Position numbers and translations under genes: made by a program
The notes under the pieces: generated by a model
Told to the model about the DNA's origin: nothing
What the model saw: the letters and a program-made list of their open reading frames with translations, nothing else
Databases searched by the model: none
Part shown: one piece after another, positions 20,578-31,452 of the stretch
Numbering within the stretch: position 1 is the stretch's first letter
How the letters are laid out: each line of letters begins with the position of its first letter
Assembly (NCBI RefSeq): GCF_022512515.1
Contig: NZ_JAKWBK010000003.1
Span: 620,001-684,000 of the forward strand
DNA from: Paraniabella hibiscisoli
GTDB taxonomy: Bacteria; Bacteroidota; Bacteroidia; Chitinophagales; Chitinophagaceae
Direction: 5' to 3'
DNA: 64,000 nt

Positions 20578-21672
20578 TTACGATGCTTCTCCATCTTTAT
20601 CAGCCATCAGGTAAGCTTTGATAAAGCCATCCAGTTCACCATCCATAACCGGTTGCACATTCCCTACTTCATAATCGGTACGATGATCTTTGATCATTTT
20701 GTAAGGATGGAAAACATAGCTTCGTATCTGGCTGCCCCACTCTATCTTTTTCTTATTGGCATTGGTAGCATTCTTTAATTCCTCACGCTTGCGCAACTCT
20801 TCTTCATACAACCGGCTTTTAAGCATTTGCATGGCTTTTTCACGGTTGCCCATTTGGGTGCGCTCGGTTTGACAAACCACTACAATACCAGTAGGTATAT
20901 GCGTTAAAAACACCTTGGTTTCTACCTTGTTTACGTTCTGACCTCCCGCACCGCCACTTCGGGCAGTTTCCATCTTCACTTCGCTATCCTTAATTTCGAT
21001 CTCAATTGTATCGTCTATTAACGGGTACACGAATACAGATACAAAAGAAGTGTGCCGGCGCGCGTTACTGTCAAACGGGGAAATACGTACCAGTCGGTGA
21101 ACGCCGCTTTCAGCTTTTAAAAAGCCATAAGCAAAAGCCCCATCAAACTGAAGCGTGGCGGTTTTAATACCCGCACCATCACCCCATTGCCAATCGAGCT
21201 CCGTAACCTTCCACCCCTGCTTTTCGCCATACATGCGATACATACGAGCGATCATCTCCGCCCAGTCCTGGCTTTCAGTACCGCCGGCACCGGAGTTGAT
21301 CTGGAGTACAGCCGGTAATTCGTCTTCCGGTTCATTTAATGTACTCTTAAACTCAGTTTCGTCTAATGTTTGAAGGGCCTGGTCATAGGCCTCCTGTGTT
21401 TCCGCTTCCGTAGCATCTCCTTCCTTCCAGAAATCAAAAAGTATAGCAAAATCTTCCACTGCTGTTTCAGCCTGGTTAAAAAGATTTACCCAATACTCAT
21501 TTACCTTTAGGGTTTTGAGAATTTCGGTTGCCCGTTTGTTATCATCCCAGAAACCGGGACTTAACGAAAGTTGTTTGTCTTGTTGAATTTTTGCGTACGG
21601 TTCGCGACGTCAAAGAAACCTCCTTACCCCGAGAACGCGGGACCGCATATCTTGTAATTTTTCCTGTGTCAT
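20578..21672 (-). CDS. prfB: peptide chain release factor 2 with programmed +1 frameshift
   Basis: RF2 reads UGA/UAA stop codons. The start is the ATG at 21672 (MTQEKLQDMRSRVLGVRRFL). After 20 codons comes an in-frame TGA at 21612-21610, inside the classic AGGAGG-TTT-CTT-TGA-C context (see the separate feature). After the +1 shift the frame reads DVANRTQK. One base missing in the T run 21588-21592 must then be restored to continue IQQDKQLSLSPGFWDDNKRA. Because of that missing base, the N-terminus and main frame appear to be in the same frame, which hides the shift. The GGQ catalytic loop (ARSGGAGGQNVNKVETKV) is present. The corrected product is about 364 residues, normal for RF2. Confidence 0.93.
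21607..21624 (-). promoter_or_regulatory. RF2 programmed +1 frameshift site
   Basis: On the minus strand: AGG AGG TTT CTT TGA C. It has an internal Shine-Dalgarno-like AGGAGG three bases before the slippery CTT, then in-frame TGA followed by C. This is the canonical autoregulatory prfB site: when RF2 is scarce the ribosome slips from CTT to TTT and reads GAC. Bacteroidota rarely use Shine-Dalgarno pairing for initiation, so its conservation here is notable. Confidence 0.9.
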
Positions 21673-21677
21673 GACTG

Positions 21678-21685
21678 CAAATATA
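21678..21685 (-). promoter_or_regulatory. -7 promoter box of prfB
   Basis: TATATTTG on the minus strand, an exact TAnnTTTG match, ending 5 bases before the prfB ATG. The transcript should therefore start at or next to the start codon. No clear TTG is seen at -33. Confidence 0.55.
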
Positions 21686-21819
21686 GAGCGAATACTATTA
21701 CATTGATTGAATGACGTTATATTTGCGCTCATTAATCGTGCCCTAAAACCATATTATATATTTATAATATGTAAATTTGTGTGTTGATGGCATTTTAAAA
21801 ATGCTTTAATTGTGGATAC

Positions 21820-24268
21820 ATGAGAGCGCTATCTTCTAATAATCAAAACATTCTGAGAAATCCGCCACTACTCATTAGTACTTTAGTTGCTATTGTTGTT
21901 TTTATTATTTCCATATTGATCATAGAACAACGCAGTAATATCAAAATAACCCAGGCAAGATTTGAGCTGGCTACGGAGATGAAAAGAGTCAACAGCCGCT
22001 TGAATGACTTCTTCAGCGACATGTATAGCGGATTGGCAGCCATAACGAGAATTATTGATGAAAAGGGGCAGGTACACCGTTTCGATACGGTGGCCAAAGA
22101 AGTACTGACTAACAACAATAAGCTAGCCAGCATTTCGCTTATTCCCGGAGGCACTATTACATATACTTACCCCACCAGCAATAGTATTGCAATCGGTAAA
22201 AGTATACTGCATACCGGAAGTAAAGAGGAGGCTGCAGGCGCGTTGGCAGCTTACAAATCTAAAAAAATAGTCATTGCCGGACCGTTTACGAATTTTGCAG
22301 GCACCGAATGCATTGCAGCCAGATTGCCCATCTTTATAGGAGAGGAGTTTTGGGGTTTTCGAGTGCCGTAGTGACGCTTGACAGTTTATTCAAAGCAAGT
22401 GGCATCAAACAAACAAACAGCAGCCAACGATACTTATACTCTTTATCTTACCTGAGCTATATTAACGGGAAAGAGTTTTTTTCCTGGGAAATAAACCTGC
22501 CGATAGCCCTACTACCCTGGAAGAGCAAATGTCGCATATCAACTGGAAGCTTTATATAACATCAAAGCTGTCGTCGTTCAGCCTTTTCTGGTTACCAGCG
22601 ATTATATCCTTATTAGGTTCGATCGTAATAGGATTGATCCTAAAAAGAACACTGGATAAAACTTTCAGGCTTCAAACACTGGTGTTTCAAAAAGACCAGC
22701 AGATTGCGGAAGCTCAGAAAGAGTTCAAAGCCATTTTTGATAATGCCCCCATCGGATTGGCTTTGATTAACCAGGACACACAAAAGTTCTCCAGTACCAA
22801 TGAAACCTTCCGGCGCATTTTCGGCCTGGAAAGAGGTATATTTCAGAAGGCGGTGCACCTGTAGCAGCCACGGCTGAAATTTTCTCCGATATACTGGAAA
22901 AAATTAATGAGATTAAGGAAGGAAAGACGGGCCAGCTATCCGGAGATTATAAACATACTACAAAACAGGGTGATGAGATATGGACACATTACAAGCTATT
23001 TGCACTACCTACCCCTTCTGACCAAAACCTCAAATACGTAGTTATTGCTGAAGACATTACCGAGAAGCTGGCTGCAGAACGAAGACTAAAGTACTCCGAA
23101 AAAAATACCGGTACTTATTTGACGAATCTCCCGTTGCATTATGGGAGGAAGATTTTTCTGACGTAGTAGCGTTGTTGAGAAAAAATGGTATGATAGGCAA
23201 AAGTGAGGAGGAGATAATGGATTACTTTACCCGCCAACCTAATGCGCTAGCTTCGTACGCCGGGCTGGTTAAGATAAAATCGATTAACGATGAATGCTTC
23301 AGGCAGTATAAATTAAATAGCAAAGAAGAATTGTTTGAGCATTTTCCAAGAACATTGGTGCACGACAGTAATCTTCACACCACCAAAAAAATACTGGCTG
23401 CTATTTGTACGGGCCAGCACCAGTTTAAGTCTCAAAGCCTATTTTATAATTCCGAAGGCGAAAGGAGAACCTGCATCCTGTCCTGGCAGGTTATTCCCGG
23501 ACATGAGGAAAACTACGATCAGATCATACTAACTACGGTAGATATTACAGATCTCAGGAATTCTAAGGAGGAGTTGCGTAAATCACTCGAAAAGCTGGAT
23601 CACCAGAATAAAAGGTTGCTTGATTTCTCTTATATCGTATCGCACAACTTAAGGTCGCATACCAGCAACATACAATCCCTGACAGATCTGATCCTGTCAT
23701 CGCAGAACATTGAAGAGAAAAAAGAATTGGTGGTTTACCTGCATAAGGTAGTTAAAATTTTAGCTAGCAGTATTGATGCGCTAAATGATGTGGTAACTAT
23801 CAATGCGGATGTGGATGTACTACAACAACCCGTTAAACTGCGGGAGGCTATAGATAAAACCGTACATGTATTGAGTGATAAAATCCGTCAAAAAGAAGGA
23901 GTTATCTTTAACAATATCTCCAAAGACGTAACTATATTTCACAATAGAGCATATATAGAGAGTATTTTGTTAAATTTGGTTTCGAATAGCCTTAAATATT
24001 CCAAGCCGAACGTTTGCCCAGTAGTGAGCATTACCTACAACGAAGAGAATTCTGAAAAAATTCTTACCGTAAATGATAATGGTATAGGTATAGATTTGAA
24101 AAAAATGGTCATAAATTATTTGGCCTCTTTAAAACTTTCACGCACAATCCCGACGCCAAAGGTGTAGGCCTGTATATAACCAAAAGGCAGATCGAGGCCA
24201 TGGGTGGAAGAATTACGGTGAACAGCATTGTGAATGTTGGAACCACTTTTAAAATTTATTTTAAATGA
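21820..24268 (+). CDS. membrane sensor histidine kinase with PAS domains
   Basis: About 817 residues once five missing bases are restored (G run near 22352; near 22488 and 22832; A runs near 23100 and 24106). Residues 15-40 form a first membrane helix. An extracytoplasmic sensor domain follows (SRLNDFFSDMYSGLAAITRI), then a second helix (FWLPAIISLLGSIVIGLIL). Two PAS-like domains come next (FKAIFDNAPIGLALINQDTQ; YRYLFDESPVALWEEDFSDV), then a HisKA-like helix with YIVSHNLRSHTSNIQ. The HATPase part has LNLVSNSLKYS, DNGIGIDLKK and KGVGLYITKRQIEAMGG. It ends in ATGA, overlapping the start of the response regulator gene, so the pair is translationally coupled. Signal unknown. Confidence 0.85.
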
Positions 24269-24666
24269 CAAACCGAAAGAACGTACTTGTTGTAGATGAC
24301 GATCCCGTTTTTAAACTAATAGCAAAAAAACTATTTGAAAGAAGCGGTGATTTTTTCGACTTAACATTCGCGGAAAACGGGCTTGAAGCCATAGAACTTT
24401 TAAAAACAACGATCGAACAAAAGGCAAAGCCACTGCCAGACATTATACTGCTCGATATAGAAATGCCGATCATGAACGGCTGGGGATTCATGGAAGAGTT
24501 TGTAAAGTTTCCATCAGAAGAAACCAGGAATATCAGCGTATATACTGTTAGTTCTTCTATAGCCCAGGAGGACAAAAACAGGACTGCCTCCTACCCCCAA
24601 ATCAAAGCCTACATTACTAAACCACTTACGGTTGATATCATCAGGGGTATTGCCGGCTTGTCCTAA
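24265..24666 (+). CDS. single-domain response regulator
   Basis: 133 residues, intact. A receiver domain only: acidic pocket VVDDDP near residue 9, phosphoacceptor Asp in IILLDIEMPIMNGWG, the conserved S/T switch region (VYTVSSSIA) and the Lys in AYITKPLT. No output domain follows. The ATG overlaps the stop of the kinase gene by the ATGA arrangement. Such CheY-like regulators after multi-PAS kinases are common in Bacteroidota and probably act through protein contact or a phosphorelay. Confidence 0.9.
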   Translation: MTNRKNVLVVDDDPVFKLIAKKLFERSGDFFDLTFAENGLEAIELLKTTIEQKAKPLPDIILLDIEMPIMNGWGFMEEFVKFPSEETRNISVYTVSSSIAQEDKNRTASYPQIKAYITKPLTVDIIRGIAGLS

Positions 24667-24677
24667 GCCGAAGCCTT

Positions 24678-26092
24678 CTACTTCTCAACAAAGCCCTCAA
24701 AAATTGTCGTATCGCTTTCCAAAATGGGAACTGTATAACCACCGGTATCAATTATCGTTTTGGGCATTAGCTTTTTAAGCGTCAAAAGATCAAACTTAGC
24801 TCCATTCACATTATATAAATAAAGCCTTTTTAACATCTTTAAACCGGCTAATTGCCCCGGTCCTTTTGAAGAGATGCGGGTACCAGACAGATTAATATAT
24901 TGCAGTTGCTGCAGCGAAGTTAAAAACGATAAGCCGGCATCCGTTAAGGGGTTTCCTTCCAGGTGAAGTCTTCTTAAATTTTCCAGCATCCCAAGATGCT
25001 TTATGTCCTGATCTTTCAGGTTCGCATTGCCGATCTTTAACCACACCAATTGCTCTTTTAGCGCTCCCAGCAGTTGTAAGGCGTCTGTTGTCACCTGGTC
25101 AGCTCCTACAAAATTTACAGACAGGTAATGACTATTGGATGCAACAGGTATTACTACTGCGCCTTTTTCTTTAAGCGCCAATACAACCTTATGGCTGGCC
25201 GCAGCTACTTCTTCATCCGGCAAGGCATCTTGCAGTTCGGATTCTTTTGCTCCGCCCGATTGCAAGGCTGCCAGAACAGGTTTGATCTTATCAGACAGTT
25301 TCGATTGATGGACCTTTTTATCAAAACCGGCGCCACTATTCACCCACCAATACAGCAGATCCATTTCCTGCCGCGTTAACTGAGGCTTTTCTTTGGGCGG
25401 CATGTGATCTTCATCGCTTTGTGGCAATAATATCCGCTCAATCAGCATACTCTTATCTGCATGATCCCAATCAACAGTAATCCCCCTTTACCACCTTTCA
25501 AAATATAATCCGGCTCATCCAGCCTAAGCTTTCCTTTTTGCTTGGTACTGCTATGACAACTATAGCATTTAGCTGAAAGGATGGGCTTGATAATGTCATT
25601 GTACACTATCGCTTCCTGAACGTTAGCAATAGGTTTCAGTTCAGTTGCCACATCCGGGCTTTTTAACGGCGCCGATAAATAGTCGGCGCCATGCGTTATA
25701 GATCCGCCTAAATGCCCGGCCACTGTAATACATAGCACCAGCAGTATCATCAGGGCTTTTAGAAACCTTATTTGCAACCGGTGTATCACATAGCAGGCAA
25801 CCGCAACCATTGCGGTAACAATTCCCATCCATTGATGTGGACCTACAGCAGCTTGTTCATAATCCCCGTTGCCCGCCAGCAAGGCCCGAAACACATGCAG
25901 CAATGGCTGTTAGCATACCACCCAGCAAAGCCACACTGATAAAGCTATATTGCGATTGTCTTTTTCAGCACTGGTAAAAATATAATACAGGCAAACCAAC
26001 AGCAGAATACCTATGGGCAAATGCACCACAACGGGATGCATACGCCCTCCAAGTTCTGTTATACTATTTATAGTCACAAGCAGTTTAAGCAT
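24678..26092 (-). CDS. DUF2231-like membrane protein fused to a c-type cytochrome motif and leucine-rich repeats
   Basis: About 472 residues after restoring about four bases (G runs near 25490 and 25938 and two bases near 25885). Domains in order: four hydrophobic helices with GGRMHPVVVHLPIGILLLVC and GDYEQAAVGPHQWMG, typical of DUF2231; a haem-binding CYSCHSS motif around residue 185 (PSCyt1-like), with MPPKEKPQLTRQEMDLLYWW; and a C-terminal region of leucine-rich repeats (LGMLENLRRLHLEGNPLTDA). It is the last gene of a four-gene operon with the DUF1553, DUF1501 and TIM-barrel genes. It probably sits in the inner membrane with the haem domain in the periplasm and may pass electrons from the operon's dehydrogenase-like activity. 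The exact reaction is unknown. Confidence 0.75.
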
Positions 26093-26108
26093 TTACCAGA
26101 ACTATTGA

Positions 26109-27042
26109 TTAGGAAGCATACCGCTTTTTAAGTAATTGCATCATACCTACATTTACCTGCCATAGATCGGCTAATGGTTTGCGGGTAAAAGGCATTGTGG
26201 GCATATAATCGGGCGGACCAAACTCGGTTAAAAAAGTAATCAGGGAACCTTCCTTCTTTTTCTTTCTACTACTTTATCCCACCAGGCAAAATGTGCTTTT
26301 ACAGCTCCTTCCCATTCGGGAGCCTTCGGATCGTTTACCTGTGGCCCCTGTGGGTGACCAATACGTGCATGTATATGCTCCACCCGGTCCAGGGCCTGAC
26401 CTACTGTTTCCTGTTGGTCACCCAGCAGGCTTTCATGCACACAACACCAATGAGATATGTCTAATGTTAGTTTTAAATCAGGATACCTATTCATGAAAGT
26501 TTTTGCTACAGGCGCGGCGTACAACATGCGCCCCCGGTGCGTTTCATGGCACATTTTTATACCTGTTTGTTTAGCCAATGCCAATGTAAACTCTATGAAC
26601 TTCGCATTATCATCAAAGCTGAAATAATCTTTACCAGAATGATTATTGATATAAAGCGGTTTCTTACGGGATTGACCGGTAGCCTGCTCAATCATCTTTT
26701 TAAATGCATCCAGGTGTGCTGCGGGATCAGCTTGTGAACCACCACATAGAAATCCTATTTCAAGATCATACTTTTTAATGCATCAAATATCTCGCCCTGC
26801 TTTTTTTGATCATCTGTCCACCAAAGTTCTATCCCATCATAGCCTGCCTGTTTTGCCTTCTGGCAGAATGCATCCATGGTACCTTCAATGCCCCAGTTGG
26901 TGGCCATTATTTTTATGCCGTATCCATTTGCGGGTATAGGCTGAGGCTTACCAGATATAGCAAAAGTTTCCATGGATGCTAATAAGAGTGCCGCCGAGCC
27001 AGCAGTTGAAGTTCTGATAAAACGTCTCCTGTTTTGTTTCAT
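26109..27042 (-). CDS. exported sugar phosphate isomerase/epimerase-family TIM-barrel protein
   Basis: About 311 residues after restoring bases at about 26773 (A run, joining ALKK to YDLEIGFLCGGSQAD) and 26260 (joining ERKKKEG to SLITFLTEFGPPDYM). A twin-arginine-like leader is present (NRRRFIRTSTAGSAALLLAS). The AP-endonuclease-2-type barrel shows AKQAGYDGIELWW, MCHETHRGRMLYAAP and LTLDISHWCCVHE, which supply the usual metal-binding His, Glu and Asp residues. It probably isomerises or epimerises a sugar in the periplasm. It lies 53 bases after DUF1501 and 16 before the cytochrome-domain gene, so all four genes form one operon. Confidence 0.8.
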
Positions 27043-27095
27043 TAGTTTCTGTTTATTACTTTATCAAGCAACGATATCCTGTATCACTTTACCCC

Positions 27096-28568
27096 CTACA
27101 TCGGTAAGCCGGAAAGGCCTTCCTGGAATTCGTAGGTAAATTGCTCATGGTTAAATCCCAGCTGGTTTAATATGGTAGCCTGTATATCGAAGGCTTCCGT
27201 TTTGCCATCCACAATACTATACCCGATCTCATCTGTTTCACCATAGCTGGTTCCACCTTTGATACCTCCACCTGCCATCCATACGGTGAAGGCATCACCA
27301 TGATGGTCACGGCCTTTAAAGGCCATCGTTTTACCATCCCTGTTTTCCTGCATGGGTGTACGGCCAAATTCGGATCCCCATACTACTAGCGTTTCATCTA
27401 ACAGCCCCCGCTGTTTTAAATCCAGCAACAGAGCTGTAACGGGTTTATCTACCTGCCGGCATTTATTCACCAGACCTATATCTACTGCATTACCTGCGGA
27501 GTCGCCATGCGCGTCCCAACCCCAATCGAAAAGCTGTACAAACCGTACGCCTTTTTCTACCAGTTTTCGGGCTAATAACACATTATTGGCAAAGCAGGCT
27601 TCGCCCGGTTTAGTGCCGTACATATCATGAATATAGTGTGGCTCATCTTTTATATCCATCACGTCCGGAACCGATATCTGCATTTTATAGGCCATTTCAT
27701 ACTGAGCAATACGACTCAATATTTCCGGATCATTATAGGCCTTATACTCTTCCTGGTTTACTTTATTGATTGCCTCTATGGATGCTTTGCGAACATCACG
27801 GCTCATACCTTCAGGATCAGAAATGAACAATACCGGATCTCCCTCACTTCGGCATTGCACTCCCTGGTATACGCTGGGTAAAAAGCCACTACCCCAAAGA
27901 CTTTTTCCGCCGTCGGGATTATTGCCGCCTGAGGTGAGTACCACAAAGCCGGGAAGGTTTTTATTTTCAGTACCCAGCCCATACGTGATCCAAGAACCTA
28001 TGCTGGGGCGGCCACCACGTGCTGAACCTGTATTCATCAGCAACTGCGCCGGTGCATGATTAAACTGATCGGTAGCTACCGTATTAATAAAAGCAATATC
28101 ATCTATAACATTGGACAGATGGGGCAAATTATCAGATAACCATAATCCACTTTGACCGTGCTGCCTGAATTTGGCCTGAGGTCCCAGCATCTTGGGTACA
28201 CCCCGGATAAAGGCAAACTTTTTCCCTTCCAGCAAAGAAGGCGGACAATCCAGGCCATCCAGCTTTGCCAGCTCAGGTTTATAACTAAACAACTCTAACT
28301 GCGATGGCGCACCGGCCATATGAATGTATATAACTGATCTTGCCGTACCAGGGAACATGGGAGCTTTGGCAGCCAAAGGATTCACTGGGTCGAATAGGTT
28401 GGAAGAGGCTGCCTTTCCCCGCCCGCAACTACCTAAAAGAGATCCGAAAGCCAACGCCCCCAAACCAAAAGCACTTTCCTTTAAAAAATGCCGCCGGGTG
28501 TGCATTTGCATTTGCGCATGGGCCGCTTCCTTTTTTAGCCGGTCATTATTTAATTCATCTTTGGTCAT
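27096..28568 (-). CDS. DUF1501 domain protein (sulfatase-like, Tat-exported)
   Basis: 490 residues, intact. The N-terminus has a Tat-like motif (TRRHFLKESAFGLGALAFGS) followed by LLGSCGRG, so it may also be lipid-modified. DUF1501 hallmarks are SVIYIHMAGAPSQLELFSYK, ARGGRPSIGSWITYGLGTEN, VRFVQLFDWGWDAHGDSAGN and WGSEFGRTPMQENRDG. The family has an alkaline-phosphatase-like fold and almost always accompanies a DUF1549/DUF1553 cytochrome-like protein, as here, with a 58-base gap. The family was first noted in Planctomycetes, where it is thought to act in polysaccharide or sugar breakdown. The reaction is not established. Confidence 0.9.
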   Translation of the reverse strand: MTKDELNNDRLKKEAAHAQMQMHTRRHFLKESAFGLGALAFGSLLGSCGRGKAASSNLFDPVNPLAAKAPMFPGTARSVIYIHMAGAPSQLELFSYKPELAKLDGLDCPPSLLEGKKFAFIRGVPKMLGPQAKFRQHGQSGLWLSDNLPHLSNVIDDIAFINTVATDQFNHAPAQLLMNTGSARGGRPSIGSWITYGLGTENKNLPGFVVLTSGGNNPDGGKSLWGSGFLPSVYQGVQCRSEGDPVLFISDPEGMSRDVRKASIEAINKVNQEEYKAYNDPEILSRIAQYEMAYKMQISVPDVMDIKDEPHYIHDMYGTKPGEACFANNVLLARKLVEKGVRFVQLFDWGWDAHGDSAGNAVDIGLVNKCRQVDKPVTALLLDLKQRGLLDETLVVWGSEFGRTPMQENRDGKTMAFKGRDHHGDAFTVWMAGGGIKGGTSYGETDEIGYSIVDGKTEAFDIQATILNQLGFNHEQFTYEFQEGLSGLPM

Positions 28569-28626
28569 ACAGCGAGTAATAATTTAATAATAAGGTATCA
28601 GCTATTACTTTTCATACTTAATCATA

Positions 28627-31355
28627 TCAACTTTTCGTAAGCCATTCATCGAGGTTTAACATAGCATTAGCCACTACAACCATGGCTGCCATCTCTGGTT
28701 TCACAGCCTGTTCAACGCTATCCCCGTCAATGCCCTGGCGTCCTTAGCATCACCCCTGAAAGCTTTTAAAGAGGTATTGTACAGGCCTATCAGGATATCC
28801 AGCTTCGCAGGTTGAATGGACTTATACATCATATACTCATATCCTTTTTCAATCTGCTTTCGTACATCATTGCCCGCGGTATGTTCCATCCTTTTAGCAA
28901 AATGCCGGGCCATGTCCAAATAGGCTGAATCATTTAAAGTACTCAAAGCTTGTAACGGCGTATTGGTACGTATGCGCCGGGGTAAACATACATCGCGCAT
29001 AGCTGCATCAAATCCTATCATAGAAGGGTACGGCGCGGTTCGCTTCCAATACGTATACACAGCTCTTCGATACTGGTCTTCGCCTTCGCTTAGTTTCCAG
29101 TCTGCACCGTTATAAGGAGACTTCCAGATGCCAGGTGGCTGAAAAGGCATTACACTCTTTCCAAACATTTTGGCGCTCAACACAGCACTTACAGCCAAAG
29201 CCTGATCCCGTATTTGTTCGGCAGAGAGCCGAACCCGGGGCCTCTGGCATATAATTTATTGGAAGGATCTTTTGCCAGTAACTCGTCTGTAACTTCTGAA
29301 CGCTGCCGATAAGTAGCCGACATCACTATTTCCTTCAATAATTGTTTTACACTCCATTGATGATCGTTCATAAAACGCCATGCTAAATGATCCAATAACT
29401 CTTTATGTGTGGGAGCCACACCCTGTGTACCCATATCTTCTAATGTTTCCGCAATACCTGTTCCAAAGAGTTGCTCCCATAACCGGTTCACCATAGTTCG
29501 GGCGGTAAGCGGGTTAGCTTTATCAGTCAACCACATGGCAAGGCCCAACCTGTTTTTTGGCGCTTTAGCCGGCATGGCATTTAAAACGGCTGGAACGCCC
29601 GCCTCAACAGCATCTCCTTTCGAAAGCCAGCTTCCCCTGTCAAAGATATTCGTGGTACGAAACATATCAGAAGGGTTTTCAACAAGAATGGGGGTAGTGG
29701 TATAATCAGCCGATGCAGTCAAATCATTAAAGAATTGATAGGCGCTATCAAAGCCAGGTAAGTCTTTACCGGGGAATGGTTGCTTCAAATAAAACCAGCT
29801 AAAAGTAGCCCCGTTTTCTTCCGGTGTTTTTAAAGCCGGGTTATGGTAGGTAAACCATATATCATGCACTCCCGCAGGGCCTTTCACATCAATGGTTGCC
29901 ACCTGCCAACCCTGGGTGGGCTTCAATACAATGCTTGCTATAACAGGGCCTGCTAAAGAGTCTATATGAAGCTGCCACACGCCACCAGGCACGCCGGTAG
30001 CATAACGAAACATGAGTTCGGTCTTGTTCGTCAGATCTACTTTTTAAGACGGCTGCTCCCGTTATTCCGAAGTGAAAGCCATTTGGTATCGGCTAATGCG
30101 CTATTGGTAAAAGCATCGGTGGTGACCGAGTTAATAACAGGTTGCCCTGTTTTTAGAAAGCGTATGATGGATTCTTTCTCGCTTCCCTTTACATTCTGCG
30201 ATAGCCAGGCTTTCAGCTTTTCAAACTTCAGGCTATCCCCGTTTTTATATTCCCGCAGCAACGGAAAATCTTCGAAAGTATCTTCATCCCTGGTATTATT
30301 AAAGAAAGCCATAAAACGGTAATAGTCTTCATGTTTAAACGGATCGTAAGGATGGCTATGGCATTGCACGCAAGCAAAAGTAGTTCCCATTAATGCCTCC
30401 CAGGTTGTGTTCACCCGGTCCATAACGGCAGCCGTGCGATACTCTTCATTATCAGTACCACCTTCATCATTCGTTAAGGTATTTCGCTGAAACGCGGTGG
30501 CTATGTATTGTGCATCAGTAGGATTTGGTAAAAGATCACCGGCTATTTGTTCGATCAAAAAAGCATCGTAAGGTTGATCACTATTAAAAGCATTGATCAA
30601 CCAGTCGCGGTATCGCCATATAGAGCGATGCGCATCTTTTTCATAACCCTTTGTATCTGCATAACGAGCCAGGTCAAGCCAAAGTGAGGTCCATCTTTCT
30701 CCATAGGCAGGCGAAGCCAGTAATGCATCTACCAGGTTCTCATAAGCCTTATCAGAAGGATCACTCAAAAACTTCTTAGATACTGTTTCAGAAGCGGGCA
30801 GCCCGGTAAGATCGAGGCTCAGGCGCCTTAATAAAGTAGGTTTATCGGCTTCAATGGATGGCGATAAACCTGAGGCATCCAGCTTATCGTAAATAAAATG
30901 ATCAATATCATTCCTGCTCCATTCATCGTTCCCATCCGGAACTACTTCTTTTTGTACCGGAACATAAGCCCAGTGCTTGCCCCATTCTGCTCCCTGCTTC
31001 ACCCAGTTTTTAAGGATCTTTATTTCTGCATCAGGAAGTGCATCATGTTTATAAGGCATCCGCTCTTCCGGGTCATTTACCGTAAGGCGGCGTATAAATT
31101 CACTTTCATCAGGTTTACCGGGAACAATTGCCGGTTTGCCACTCTCCGTTTTGGCTAGCGCTTCTTCCCTGAAAAGCACACTAAAGCCTCCACTTTGTTT
31201 AACACCGCCGTGACAGCTGATACATTTTTTATTAAGAATAGGTTTTACATCGGCATTAAAGTCTACTTTCTTTTCCGAAGAAAAAAGTACCACCCGCCGG
31301 CTGTAACAGCCAGCAAAGAAACAACCAGCAATACCCTGTAATTTGAAAGAATCAT
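28627..31355 (-). CDS. PSCyt1-DUF1549-DUF1553 protein (cytochrome-domain Planctomycete-type)
   Basis: About 910 residues after restoring four bases (near 31280, 30044, 29232 and 28716). The first repair gives a start MILSNYRVLLVVSLLAVTAG, a membrane anchor. Domains: the PSCyt1 haem motif CISCHGG near residue 48 with DPEERMPYKHDALP; DUF1549 (LSLDLTGLPA, YGERWTSLWLDLARYADTKG, a second CVQCHSHPYDPFKHEDYY); a beta-rich middle part; and DUF1553 (NPLTARTMVNRLWEQLFGTG, RIRTNTPLQALSTLNDSAYL). The repaired segment ARGPGVRLSAEQIRDQALAV is the conserved DUF1553 motif, which strongly supports joining the pieces. It is the first gene of the operon, which continues to 24678. It is probably a periplasmic redox enzyme working with DUF1501. 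Confidence 0.88.
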
Positions 31356-31452
31356 ACGGCGTCGTTCTTCAAATTTATAAATAAGTCTTCTGCAATCGTA
31401 ATACAGAATTGACCAAAAGTTACAGTTTTTTAACCAGTTTGAAAAGTAGTCT

